Positions 28,149-37,278 of a stretch of 48,999 nucleotides of DNA are shown here, in pieces. The stretch comes from a virus, in IMG/VR virus record IMGVR_UViG_3300010883_000052, positions 1 through 48,999 of that record; one strand, written 5' to 3'. Position numbers and translations under genes: made by a program. The first letter of the stretch is position 1. Each line of letters starts with the position of its first letter. Under the pieces are notes generated by a model that saw only the letters and a program-made list of their open reading frames with translations, had not been told where the DNA came from and ran no database searches.

Positions 28149-28601
28149 TTATTCTATTTCCAAAAATTCTGTAATAGTTATTGTTATCGGTTCTTTAACT
28201 GGTTTTACTGTGATTTGTACACTATATCCATTTTGATCTGGCCGTGGAATACACATAACGTTTTGAAGATCAACTATACCGCTTCCATTTTCTTTAATTG
28301 CATCTGTAATGGTATTTTTAATTGCTTGTGCAGTAATATCATTAACCATTTCAAATAAATGATGGCCAATATCACAATAAAATTGTGCATTAAAAGGTAC
28401 TTCATATCTTCTTGTTTTTAATAAATGCTTTATTCCCTGTGCAATAGATTCTGTTTTATTTTTAATAATAACATCCCCCGTCAAAGGATGTTTTGCGAAA
28501 GTTAAAGAAACGTCTGAAATCGTTTCTGATTTATTTATTTGAGTTTGGATATCTTTTTCGAACAGCCAATCTCTTTCTAAGTTTCCGTGTGTATATGCCA
28601 T
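28149..28601 (-). CDS. gp25: Baseplate wedge protein gp25
   Basis: A 150-residue protein (T4 gp25 is 132). It belongs to the gp25/GPW lysozyme-like wedge family. LTFAKHPLTGDVIIKNKTES near residue 35, KHLLKTRRYEVPF, and the DIGHHLFE loop are typical family elements. Gp25 initiates sheath assembly from the wedge and, despite its fold name, is structural in T4. It is the first gene in the gp25-gp6-gp7-gp8 chain. The ATG at 28601 has no purine-rich ribosome-binding site in the 20 bases upstream, only TATAAATATTAGTATT, which also holds a late-promoter box. Confidence 0.93.
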   Translation of the reverse strand: MAYTHGNLERDWLFEKDIQTQINKSETISDVSLTFAKHPLTGDVIIKNKTESIAQGIKHLLKTRRYEVPFNAQFYCDIGHHLFEMVNDITAQAIKNTITDAIKENGSGIVDLQNVMCIPRPDQNGYSVQITVKPVKEPITITITEFLEIE

Positions 28602-28609
28602 AATACTAA

Positions 28610-28617
28610 TATTTATA
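28610..28617 (-). promoter_or_regulatory. T4-type late promoter box before gene 25
   Basis: TATAAATA, an exact match to the T4 late -10 box, is read on the minus strand. It ends 9 bases before the gp25 ATG, so a transcript from it would have almost no leader. It may give a near-leaderless mRNA, or may be a chance match in AT-rich DNA. Confidence 0.45.
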
Positions 28618-28632
28618 TGTTATCTAACTAAA

Positions 28633-31600
28633 CTATACTAAACCCGCCGCTTCTAATAGTTTTGCGGTTTTTTGACTGCCATCCCCTCCTAAAAATAACA
28701 TCATACCATAAGTAAAATCTATATTTTCTGGTGGTGGATTACCAGCGTTAATTAATTTATTCCTTACTCTCTCAGTTCCACCATTCGCAGGAGGAATATA
28801 AAGAAAATATATTCCAGCATCAACAATTCCTATTTTTATTAATGCTAAAAATTCTTCCATCAATTTTAATATTTTTACTAATTTTGGTATAATTTTTTCT
28901 TCAATAAATTCAATCAGATCGTCTATTTTTTTAATTAAACCTGAACCTATTCCTTTTAATCCTTCTAAAAAGTCTATTAATAATTCTAATATTGGTCTAA
29001 GTGCGGGTACTACATCCTCTACATTCATGCTCCAAAAATCAGGATAAACTGATTCAGGTATATTTTCCTTTTTGAGTGTATTTTTATTAATTGCCTGAAC
29101 AGAACAAACTCTTGGTGCGGGAAGATTAGCACTACCTTGATTTTTCCAATTAGGAAGCCATAGATATCCATCCAATATAGCTTCAAAATGTCTCAATAAA
29201 TCAACATTAATGTCTGCAGCATTTAAACCTGATCCTTCTAATATCATTTGTGCTGCCCATGTACTTTCTTCATCTGTCAAATCTCCCAATTCATCGTCAT
29301 CATAATCCGGCTTATCTGGATCTTGGTCATCATCATCATCAATAACTAACTTGTGAAGAAGTTCTTCCCATAGTCTTGCTCCTTGTGGATCTGGTGCACC
29401 GGTTAATATTGGTTCACCGCCGCCAGCACCACCTCCATCAGTCACTACACCAAAAGCTGTAGATTGGGTAGTAGCCTCGCGTAAGCTTTGAGCATCCTCG
29501 CTCCCAACATTATCAATCTTTGCTGTTCTTTCTATTTCCTTTGCCGCTTCTAGTTTTGTTGTTAGATTTGAAAGCTCTAACTCCAACTCTTGAATTTTAT
29601 CTTCAAATCTACTGTGAGTAGATGCTATCTCCAAGTTCCTAAGTGCAATGGCTTCATCGAGTTTTACTTTTTCCTCTTCTAAAGTTTCTATTTTAGTTTG
29701 TGAGGATTGTTTGTCCTCCTCAAAGCCATTTATCTCTACTTTCAGTTTTTCTATTTCCGCGTCATAATATTCTATTTGACCAGAATACTCTCCGGAACTG
29801 CCATCTTCATTTCGGCCTTCGACCGCGGCTGTTGCTGTTTCTAATGTTTGTGAAGCTTTTGATTTTTGGGATTTTAAGCTTGCCCACTCTAGGGAAATAT
29901 CTCGATAATGTTGATCGTCTCGATATAATTTTTCTTCAATCTTCGCTGGAGTCGATTCTTTAACACCATATTTGTAAGCGAGGACGTCTGCTTCACTAAA
30001 TGTCATTGAATTGCCTATTCTCGTCATTTCTACGTCATAAGCTTGCTGAAATATTTCTTGCCGTTTGGATTCTTCGTAGTCGCGTACCTCTTTCTCTATA
30101 TTAATTAAATCTGTTTCTAAACTAGTTAAATTTTCTTGTGCATTTACTTGTTTAGATTCTGATTCTTGCACAGACTTCATTTCAGCTGATAGCGTTTCTA
30201 AAGCCTTATCTTTCTCCTCTTCCCTTGTTGATATTTCTGCTTCTTTTTCTAAAATCCTAGTCTCAGTACGTTCTATGCTTGATTCTATCTCAGCAATTTG
30301 TTTGTCTTTTTGAACTTTGTCTGCTTCATGTTGTTGTAGTCTATCTGTAGGAGCTCCTATAGAGTGTTCAGGGACTTTTAACTGTCCTATTTGAGTTTTA
30401 ATTTTCTCGATTTCCGCCTTAGTAGTACCAACCGCAGATGTTGCAGCAAGTACTGAATTTTCCATATTCTCCACTCTTTGAGCCGTTTCTTCCTGACTAA
30501 GTTTCCTATGATATGTTAATTCTTCCTCATATCCTCCTTGACCAATCTTATCATTATAATATTGATATAAAGCTACTTGTCTACCTTTCGCGCCTGAATC
30601 ATGTTTCCATCGTCTCATCGCCATAATTCGTTTCATTATATCTTCTTTTTGATCATCCTCACCAAACACCTTTGTACCGTTTTTTAATACATAAGAATTA
30701 AAAACTTTAAATGCATCACCTCCTCCTGGATCAGGTTTAGTGGGCTGTCCTTCTTCATCAATTACTCCAAGTCTATTATCAAGTTCGACTTCAACCAAAA
30801 TATCTCCAGGTCTAGTATTTGGAAATATAGTCTCATGTAAGACATCAATTGCTTGTTCATATCTCTCTGTTGTTCCTTGAGTAAAAAGATCTACACTAGC
30901 ATCTGCTGCAGTAGCACTGACTCCTGGAGTAATATGATCATACCATTCCGTGTTTGATGTTTCATCAGTTCCACCACTCGTCGGAGCTTCAAATTTTGTT
31001 GCCGTTCCAGATTCAAGTATTTGCATTACTTCGCGAGTTCTTAAATTTTTAAAAAATACCTTATCCTCTTTATTAGAATTAATGTCAATTCCTCTTCTTC
31101 TAAATTTTTCTTTATTATCACTATTTGTTCCTATTTTAAATATATCTCGTTCTGCTTTTATGCTTGATTTTTTTCCGGGCTTGATTGGCCATTTTTCTAT
31201 TGGCGGATTTGTCATGCCAGGATTAGGTGCACATAAATTTGTAACAATAATCTTTTCTTCTCTTAAAGCGTCTAAATCATTTGTCAATTCTACAGCTATA
31301 TCAAATGCATCTTTAATGGGTCTTATATCTGCAAAATAGTTATAAAGTTTAGCTAATTTTTCTACTATTTTAGCTGGATCTGATGTACCAAGAATTATTA
31401 CTAATGCTCCAGCTATTCCATCTTCTGATATTACTGGCCTGTTCACATCACCCTTATCATCAAAGGCTGCGTTCATTATTTCTATCATTTTACTTGGTTT
31501 GCAGATTTGCATTTCTCCCCCAAGAGCCCAAATAGAATCCGGATAAGTAATATCATGATACCCATCACCAGATTTCTCTAAAACCGGTTTTCCTTGAGCT

Positions 31601-32229
31601 GATCCAGATACTCCAGGTATTTCTCTATTATAAAAAACCTTTCCATTCCAAATTACATAATTTGTATGATTATTCACATACATTTCCCAAGATTTTTCAT
31701 GAGGAACACCTGGCCTGTATGGTTGATTTCCTTCTGCTGCCTTCATATCATCAATATCAACAATCGGGTAAGCTGTAAATTCAATTTTATTCGTAAAGGG
31801 ATTAACGTATATTCCTGATATTGCTGCTTTTTTTATTCGAAGATTTGGTGTTCTAGATTTGACATTATAGATTGATAATTTTGGATTTTGACCATTGATA
31901 AAAATAGTATATATTCCTGACCCCATAAAATCGTTAATTTGATTTTGAATCTTTGAGATCATTGCATCTAAAATTAAAAATAATGGATTTATCGACGCAA
32001 GAAGAAAAGCCTTATTTGCCTTCAACAATAACTGACCAGTTTCCATTGCTTTTTTATATGCTGATATCGCCTCTGTTACATTTTCTATCAGCTCTGGAAA
32101 AAGTTGATTAGTTTTAACACTTGCCGCTAACCAATTTCCCTCCTTAATAGCTTTTTCCCGCAGCGCTCTTTTCTCTTCTGAACCGCCCTCAACTAAACGA
32201 CTAACATTTCCACCTTTTCGAAAAGTCAT
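28633..32229 (-). CDS. Giant coiled-coil structural protein, unassigned
   Basis: A 1198-residue protein between gp5-side genes and gp25. Residues 1-100 are helical and hydrophobic (ISAYKKAMETGQLLLKANKA, SINPLFLILDAMISKIQNQI). Residues 100-500 are mixed. Residues about 580-910 are a long coiled coil with several heptad blocks (EIESSIERTETRILEKEAEI; KIETLEEEKVKLDEAIALRN). An Asp-rich stretch follows near residue 965 (DDDDDQDPDKPDYDDDELGD). The C-terminal 150 residues have hydrophobic helices (LIDFLEGLKGIGSGLIKKID). I do not recognise a T4 homolog. The location implies a virion baseplate or hub part. Its length and coiled coil would also fit an extended spike-surrounding fibre. Confidence 0.7.
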   Translation of the reverse strand: MTFRKGGNVSRLVEGGSEEKRALREKAIKEGNWLAASVKTNQLFPELIENVTEAISAYKKAMETGQLLLKANKAFLLASINPLFLILDAMISKIQNQINDFMGSGIYTIFINGQNPKLSIYNVKSRTPNLRIKKAAISGIYVNPFTNKIEFTAYPIVDIDDMKAAEGNQPYRPGVPHEKSWEMYVNNHTNYVIWNGKVFYNREIPGVSGSAQGKPVLEKSGDGYHDITYPDSIWALGGEMQICKPSKMIEIMNAAFDDKGDVNRPVISEDGIAGALVIILGTSDPAKIVEKLAKLYNYFADIRPIKDAFDIAVELTNDLDALREEKIIVTNLCAPNPGMTNPPIEKWPIKPGKKSSIKAERDIFKIGTNSDNKEKFRRRGIDINSNKEDKVFFKNLRTREVMQILESGTATKFEAPTSGGTDETSNTEWYDHITPGVSATAADASVDLFTQGTTERYEQAIDVLHETIFPNTRPGDILVEVELDNRLGVIDEEGQPTKPDPGGGDAFKVFNSYVLKNGTKVFGEDDQKEDIMKRIMAMRRWKHDSGAKGRQVALYQYYNDKIGQGGYEEELTYHRKLSQEETAQRVENMENSVLAATSAVGTTKAEIEKIKTQIGQLKVPEHSIGAPTDRLQQHEADKVQKDKQIAEIESSIERTETRILEKEAEISTREEEKDKALETLSAEMKSVQESESKQVNAQENLTSLETDLINIEKEVRDYEESKRQEIFQQAYDVEMTRIGNSMTFSEADVLAYKYGVKESTPAKIEEKLYRDDQHYRDISLEWASLKSQKSKASQTLETATAAVEGRNEDGSSGEYSGQIEYYDAEIEKLKVEINGFEEDKQSSQTKIETLEEEKVKLDEAIALRNLEIASTHSRFEDKIQELELELSNLTTKLEAAKEIERTAKIDNVGSEDAQSLREATTQSTAFGVVTDGGGAGGGEPILTGAPDPQGARLWEELLHKLVIDDDDDQDPDKPDYDDDELGDLTDEESTWAAQMILEGSGLNAADINVDLLRHFEAILDGYLWLPNWKNQGSANLPAPRVCSVQAINKNTLKKENIPESVYPDFWSMNVEDVVPALRPILELLIDFLEGLKGIGSGLIKKIDDLIEFIEEKIIPKLVKILKLMEEFLALIKIGIVDAGIYFLYIPPANGGTERVRNKLINAGNPPPENIDFTYGMMLFLGGDGSQKTAKLLEAAGLV

Positions 32230-32381
32230 TCATTCTCCTTCTTATTTTCTTTTAAAACATCCACTTCTTTTTTCAAACTAACAATAGTTCCTTTTATTAT
32301 ATCAATCATAGATTCTATTTGATCAGCCATTGGATTTGGTGGCAGTTCTTCTTCTGTAGTTTTCCATTTATCAGTTTCCAT
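32226..32381 (-). CDS. Small coiled-coil protein, 51 residues
   Basis: A short frame starts METDKWKTTEEELPPNP, then has a heptad-like helix (IESMIDIIKGTIVSLKKEVD), and ends KENKKENE. Its start overlaps the end of the 854-residue gene by 11 bases. Its stop overlaps the start of the 1198-residue gene as ATGA, so it fills the gap exactly and is coupled on both sides. A role as a small structural partner or translation coupler is inference. Confidence 0.65.
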   Translation of the reverse strand: METDKWKTTEEELPPNPMADQIESMIDIIKGTIVSLKKEVDVLKENKKENE

Positions 32382-34935
32382 AATATTTACTCCTTCCTTT
32401 CAACATATCATATTCATTTCTTTTATCTCTAACTTCTTTATATTTAAACTGTAAAGAGTCTGCCTCTGCTACAACTTCATTAATTAACCCTATATCATCA
32501 CCTAAAGCAACATTTACCGCTTCATATATTGTTCTTCCATAAGGAACCAATGTCCCTGAAGCTTTAGCGGGGAGAGCTGAAACTCTTATACCAGGTTCAG
32601 TTCCATTAGATGATTGACCTCCACTATAAGTGGGATTTCCAATTCTAGCATTCAATTCTGTCAATCTTGTAGACATTTCAGAGTTACATGTATTTAAATC
32701 ATCTCGTAAGGCATTAGCATCTGTCATACTATATGTTCGACCATCATAATTTTGACCATGATAAGTATCCAAATCAGTAAATTCTTGTTTACAATTTCCT
32801 ACAGCGGTATCAAATGTTTCCGCCGCCGTTTTCTTTGCTGCATCATATTCAGCTCCTGTTGAAACTTCTAAAAGAGGATCTCTATAAGATACTAATCCAT
32901 CTAATGTATTAATTTTTCCTTGTACATATGGATAATCATTAGACGCTCCACCCTCATCTCCATTTATTATATGTTGAATATCATTCTCCAAACAATCTAC
33001 TTCACTAATAGCATAAGTAATAGTGTGTCCATATGCGGGATTGCCAAAAGGTCCTCCGTGGCTACCTGAAAAAGAATGTGCTTCTATCAAGCTCGCTGAA
33101 TTTTTCCAATACGTGGTAACACTAGTATATGTTTCTGTTGAATTAGTATTAAGGCTTACACTATCTGCAGATCCCCAAGTGAATTCTGAAGAATATGTAC
33201 CCCAATTCCCCGCATATCCTGCATTAGTGGGCACGGTTCCTGCATTTGGGTGTTCTTTATTTTCCGCATGGCCGGAAGTAGAAGTTACTGTGTCTGTTGA
33301 ATTAGAAGCACTGTTCAAACTCCCCGCCAAACTTGTCATTGCGGGTTGTAATTGTGGAGTGAATGTTGCTTGTGGTTCTGTTCCTCTAGCCGTTACAGTA
33401 TTTGGTAATGCAGTAACTGTTGGAGTATAATTATGAGCTCCCACAAATGGACTCACCAAATAAAAAAAATGAGCACTGAAATCTATCATATATCGATAAT
33501 CACCAATCAACGCTCCAGTAGTATCTTTTCTTTTTTCTTCATATTTTACAAACCTTCCTGCAAATATATCTTTCATTCCTAATCCAGTCGGCTGTAATCC
33601 CCCATCATCATAATTATCTCTGGCGCCTTGAACGGCAGGAAAAAGTGGATTTAATACGTTACCACCATAATTGCCCGTATCTTGTCCTACTTCTGAACTG
33701 GAGGAAACTAATTCTGTAGAAGCTGATTTAAATAAATCTAAAGAACTTGATTTCGCCGTTGGAGGATTAAATACACTAAGAGCGGTTTCAAATGCGGATT
33801 TGTCCATAACTGTTAAATCTTCAAATGATTCATTAGTTCCACCATAATTTCCATCATCATCACCAACAGGTTTCCAGGATGAATCAGGAACCATTCCCTC
33901 AGGAACAATTTGAGCAATTGCGAACATTGTATTTTCTTCTCTTGTTGGCATAATTTGTTTTGATGTAATCTCTAAATTAGTATATACCTTATCAACATTA
34001 TCATTAAGTACTACCACATTTAAATCTGTATCAATTGCGACTACAGTAAGATTAGATGTCCATGCCGTACTTGATAATTCTGATCCCATTACTAATTTCG
34101 ATGCATCAGAAGTAGATATAGTATTTCCTGTAACATTTGTTACTAAATCTAATGTTGTATTAGCAGTTATAGTAAATTCTTCAAAATCATGAGTGAATCT
34201 TTTTAATCCAAAATAATCTCCAATTTTAGGTGGAGAAACATCAATTTCATTAGACCCTTGTTCTAAAGTATGAGATAAAGTAACAAACTGGTCTTGGGTG
34301 GAATTAAATTCAACATCACCAATATTAGCATATGCAAATTTTTCATTCCAGTTTCCCTCTTCCGCAGTAACACTATCCCCAAATGTAACGGTGTTTCCAA
34401 ATGGCATATCAACTCCAGGATTGACATATGGTGTTGTATTAGCCATCAAATCTATTAATTTTCCCGTTTCTCTACTTCTAACAAAATAATAATCACCAAT
34501 ATAATTACTATAAGTATTAGACGTTCCATCCGCCTCAGTTGATATCACAGTACTTCCAAGAGTATCACTTAAAGAAATTGTATAATTGAGATCTTTATCT
34601 CGAATCAAAACTCCAAATTTAGGTTTTCCTCCCGTTCCTGCAGTTAAAGAGGGATATGTAAAAGATGTTACTCCTGCATAATCACTTGGAGAACCTAAAT
34701 TAAATTTTAAAATATCACCAGAACTTGCTCCCAAACAATTTGCTCTTATTTGGGCATTTGCTAATGCTAATGCAGGAACATCTGCCGAAGCAGCCACACC
34801 TGCACATAAATTAGCAAACGCATCTTCAAATAATTCCAATTCTCCGATAATTCCTAATCTCGCATCTATCAAACTTTGAGGAAGTTTTTCAATATCTTCT
34901 TTAGTTTCTAATATTTTTTCAACTTGAGATGTCAT
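32371..34935 (-). CDS. Large virion structural protein, unassigned
   Basis: An 854-residue protein. The N-terminal 80 residues are helical (EDIEKLPQSLIDARLGIIGE...). The middle is Thr/Ser/Asn-rich beta sequence with GNTVTFGDSVTAEEGNWNEK. A GDYRYMIDFSAHFFYLVSPF segment sits near residue 485. The C-terminal 230 residues are helical again (RDPLLEVSTGAEYDAAKKTA; MTDANALRDDLNTCNSEMST). No named domain is recognised. It overlaps the 160-residue gene upstream by 4 bases (ATGA) and the 51-residue gene downstream by 11. As part of the gene chain from gp48 to gp25 it is probably a baseplate or hub-associated virion protein. Confidence 0.7.
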   Translation of the reverse strand: MTSQVEKILETKEDIEKLPQSLIDARLGIIGELELFEDAFANLCAGVAASADVPALALANAQIRANCLGASSGDILKFNLGSPSDYAGVTSFTYPSLTAGTGGKPKFGVLIRDKDLNYTISLSDTLGSTVISTEADGTSNTYSNYIGDYYFVRSRETGKLIDLMANTTPYVNPGVDMPFGNTVTFGDSVTAEEGNWNEKFAYANIGDVEFNSTQDQFVTLSHTLEQGSNEIDVSPPKIGDYFGLKRFTHDFEEFTITANTTLDLVTNVTGNTISTSDASKLVMGSELSSTAWTSNLTVVAIDTDLNVVVLNDNVDKVYTNLEITSKQIMPTREENTMFAIAQIVPEGMVPDSSWKPVGDDDGNYGGTNESFEDLTVMDKSAFETALSVFNPPTAKSSSLDLFKSASTELVSSSSEVGQDTGNYGGNVLNPLFPAVQGARDNYDDGGLQPTGLGMKDIFAGRFVKYEEKRKDTTGALIGDYRYMIDFSAHFFYLVSPFVGAHNYTPTVTALPNTVTARGTEPQATFTPQLQPAMTSLAGSLNSASNSTDTVTSTSGHAENKEHPNAGTVPTNAGYAGNWGTYSSEFTWGSADSVSLNTNSTETYTSVTTYWKNSASLIEAHSFSGSHGGPFGNPAYGHTITYAISEVDCLENDIQHIINGDEGGASNDYPYVQGKINTLDGLVSYRDPLLEVSTGAEYDAAKKTAAETFDTAVGNCKQEFTDLDTYHGQNYDGRTYSMTDANALRDDLNTCNSEMSTRLTELNARIGNPTYSGGQSSNGTEPGIRVSALPAKASGTLVPYGRTIYEAVNVALGDDIGLINEVVAEADSLQFKYKEVRDKRNEYDMLKGRSKYYGN

Positions 34936-35414
34936 GCTGGTGGTCCTGTTACTACTACTGGTGGTGAACCAGGAATCATTGCTGTTATTACTATTTGTGT
35001 TGTATAATTATTTATCGCATCTGCAATATCTGAGCCAAATTGTGCTCCAGATGCTGGCTGTTTTGAAAAAATTTTACCCATTTTTGTTAAAAACATTGGA
35101 AGACCCGCTGTCGTTACTATAGAAATTTGGTTTGAACATTGTAATGTCATAAAAGCTCCATCAATTTTCTTTGCAACCTTTTGCCCTATTAGTGCTGGTA
35201 TTGGTGATTGCTTTTGCATAATTTTCCCTATTTCTAAATTTAATGTTTGTAATTTCGGCATAGCTGCGAAATTTCCCCCAGCCGGATCCATTGCATTAGA
35301 AATATACTGTTCTACTCCATCCTTAATTATCTTTCCTACATCTAATCCTGTAGTATTAGCTTTTGCGAATCCAGATTGTAATCCTGCTTTTATTTGTGGC
35401 ATTCCTAAAGGCAT
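34932..35414 (-). CDS. Small hub/baseplate-region protein, unassigned
   Basis: A 160-residue protein. It begins MPLGMPQIKAGLQSGFAKAN, has Met/Gly/Ala-rich helices, and ends in a beta and Pro-rich tail (ITAMIPGSPPVVVTGPPA). The start lies 7 bases after the end of the gp5 gene, and the stop overlaps the next gene by ATGA. A Pro-rich C-terminus beside gp5 could suggest a spike-tip or PAAR-like capping function, but no PAAR motif is seen. I cannot assign it to a T4 gene. Confidence 0.6.
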   Translation of the reverse strand: MPLGMPQIKAGLQSGFAKANTTGLDVGKIIKDGVEQYISNAMDPAGGNFAAMPKLQTLNLEIGKIMQKQSPIPALIGQKVAKKIDGAFMTLQCSNQISIVTTAGLPMFLTKMGKIFSKQPASGAQFGSDIADAINNYTTQIVITAMIPGSPPVVVTGPPA

Positions 35415-35421
35415 ATTGTCC

Positions 35422-37272
35422 TTACATTATACATTGCATAATTTTTGTTTTAACTAAATTTAGTGCCGCAGTATTTAATGGCATTCCACTATTTCCTGAA
35501 CCAGTGGGTACTGTTATCTTTGTAATTTCATCTATTAAATCATCAAAACATGATTTTAAAGACTTTCCTGCGCCACTAATAGATAACGGTGCACCAGATT
35601 TTAAACTATACGTTCCAAACGTTCCTGAAAATGCGACGGGTGATTGCATCACTATTCCAGCTGGAGAAATTACAATTTTTCCAAGAGTTCCAGTATTACC
35701 TAAAAATAAATTAATATAACCTGTAGCACCAACCGCACTTTCTGCCGCATTGATCTCTATGGGTGCTAATCCTGTATGTAATTTAATTCCAGATCCCGCA
35801 AGAAATGGTGTTCCTATTGTACTAATATCGACAGTTCCTATAGATGTGGTAATATTGATATCACCAGATCCAGATAATCCAACAGTACCTTCTGATCTCA
35901 TCTTAATTTGTGAAGCATCTGCAAATAGGGGGCCTTCTGCATCAAGCCGCATTGATCCTGTTGTATTTAATTCTAAAGTACCACCACCAGAAATAGTAGA
36001 TCCTTTTTTTGTACCCACCATAAAACTAGTTGTATTCGATTCATATCTATCAGAAGTAATATAATAATTTCCACCATCAACATTTGCATAATATGATCCA
36101 CCCGCACCAATTTTTAAAGAAAAATTTCCTTGTGTAGATTGTTGATCTCTATTAACAAATAACTGAAAACTCTTATCAATTGTTTCAATCTTATGTCCTT
36201 CAATATGTTCATATGAATTTGAATGGACTATATTATACGCCTCATTTACTGATTTTGTTACTACAGTTCCGTCAGGATGATATTCTAAAAATGATCCTGA
36301 CCTATGATATAAATGTACTCTTTCAGCATCAGGAGTATCATCAAATTCAAAAACATGTCCACTTTCCGTTTGTTGTACATGATTATATGGATATACTGCA
36401 TTATATGGTGGTAGAGGTTCAGAAAATCTATTTATTATTGGTTTAAGTAATGCTTCTTTAAATTTATCAGAACTGAGCTGAAGTGGAGTAAGAAAGGGCA
36501 GGTCCATATTCTTTCTTATATTTACTATTGAACCAAAATCCCCACCAGTGCCCACATTTACTTGGCCGGCATTACGTGAATTTTTCTTTCTTTTTAAAAT
36601 AGAATACTGACTTTCTGTTCTTTTTCCATCTTCAGAAGTTCTTAATTTTGATGTTGGATCACTATATCCTCTTGCTAATCTATTTGTGGTTGGTTCATTC
36701 AAATAATGATAAGAAGGAAAAGGAGAAAGTTGTTCTTGTTCAGTAATTATTACACCATCACCCGCACCAGAATATTCTAATATTTCCGGTTCTCGAGGAA
36801 CTTTATCTGATTGTCTTGTATCAGCACCAAGTAATAAAGATCTAACTCTTTTTTTAGCGGCTTCTAAACTAAATGGGTGTGTATCAGATGCAATTGCATT
36901 GTCATACATCCTAGCATCATAAAAACCAATTTGAGCCGTATAAATTTCTCTCACATCTTGTTCAGGAACTCCATGTAATGTGCCCATCATTACTGGTTCT
37001 TGTGCATCTCTTCCATCACGAAAAAATCCCATCACCCAAGTTCCCTCTACAGGCCCAAGTGGGGTTTGTCCAACTCCCGTCTGAGAAGCGGATGTTATTG
37101 GCATCAATGGAAAAGCCCACGGCAAATCTATAGGAGGCATTAATTTTTTATCATCAGTATGCCAACCCAAACAACGAACTTTACATCTACCCAAGTACAT
37201 TGGATCATGTCTATCTTCAACAACACCAACCCACCAAATAAATTCCATTCCCATAGAATCAGAAGTTAACAT
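35422..37272 (-). CDS. gp5: Baseplate central spike protein gp5 (lysozyme-less form)
   Basis: A 616-residue protein (T4 gp5 is 575). The N-terminal OB-fold domain is recognisable: FIWWVGVVEDRHDPMYLGR, then CKVRCLGWHTDD, PWAFPLMPITSAS, PLGPVEGTWVMGFFRDG and EPVMMGTLHGVPE. T4 gp5 then has a lysozyme domain, and no lysozyme motif is seen here. Residues about 290-350 (FEFDDTPDAERVHLYHRSGS) are the start of the C-terminal triple-stranded beta-prism, whose VT/GS repeats continue to about residue 560. The protein should form the trimeric needle of the cell-puncturing device, followed by 60 residues with a helical end. Puncture must therefore rely on another enzyme or on the spike alone. Confidence 0.88.
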   Translation of the reverse strand: MLTSDSMGMEFIWWVGVVEDRHDPMYLGRCKVRCLGWHTDDKKLMPPIDLPWAFPLMPITSASQTGVGQTPLGPVEGTWVMGFFRDGRDAQEPVMMGTLHGVPEQDVREIYTAQIGFYDARMYDNAIASDTHPFSLEAAKKRVRSLLLGADTRQSDKVPREPEILEYSGAGDGVIITEQEQLSPFPSYHYLNEPTTNRLARGYSDPTSKLRTSEDGKRTESQYSILKRKKNSRNAGQVNVGTGGDFGSIVNIRKNMDLPFLTPLQLSSDKFKEALLKPIINRFSEPLPPYNAVYPYNHVQQTESGHVFEFDDTPDAERVHLYHRSGSFLEYHPDGTVVTKSVNEAYNIVHSNSYEHIEGHKIETIDKSFQLFVNRDQQSTQGNFSLKIGAGGSYYANVDGGNYYITSDRYESNTTSFMVGTKKGSTISGGGTLELNTTGSMRLDAEGPLFADASQIKMRSEGTVGLSGSGDINITTSIGTVDISTIGTPFLAGSGIKLHTGLAPIEINAAESAVGATGYINLFLGNTGTLGKIVISPAGIVMQSPVAFSGTFGTYSLKSGAPLSISGAGKSLKSCFDDLIDEITKITVPTGSGNSGMPLNTAALNLVKTKIMQCIM

Positions 37273-37278
37273 AATATC

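Noticed and set aside
30950-31339. Plus-strand frame of 129 residues
   Set aside because: It is antisense to the coiled-coil structural gene, with no initiation site and no family likeness.
33023-33430. Plus-strand frame of 135 residues
   Set aside because: It is antisense to the 854-residue structural gene and shows only composition effects.
35422-37272. Lysozyme domain in gp5
   Set aside because: No lysozyme motif could be found between the OB and beta-prism parts.
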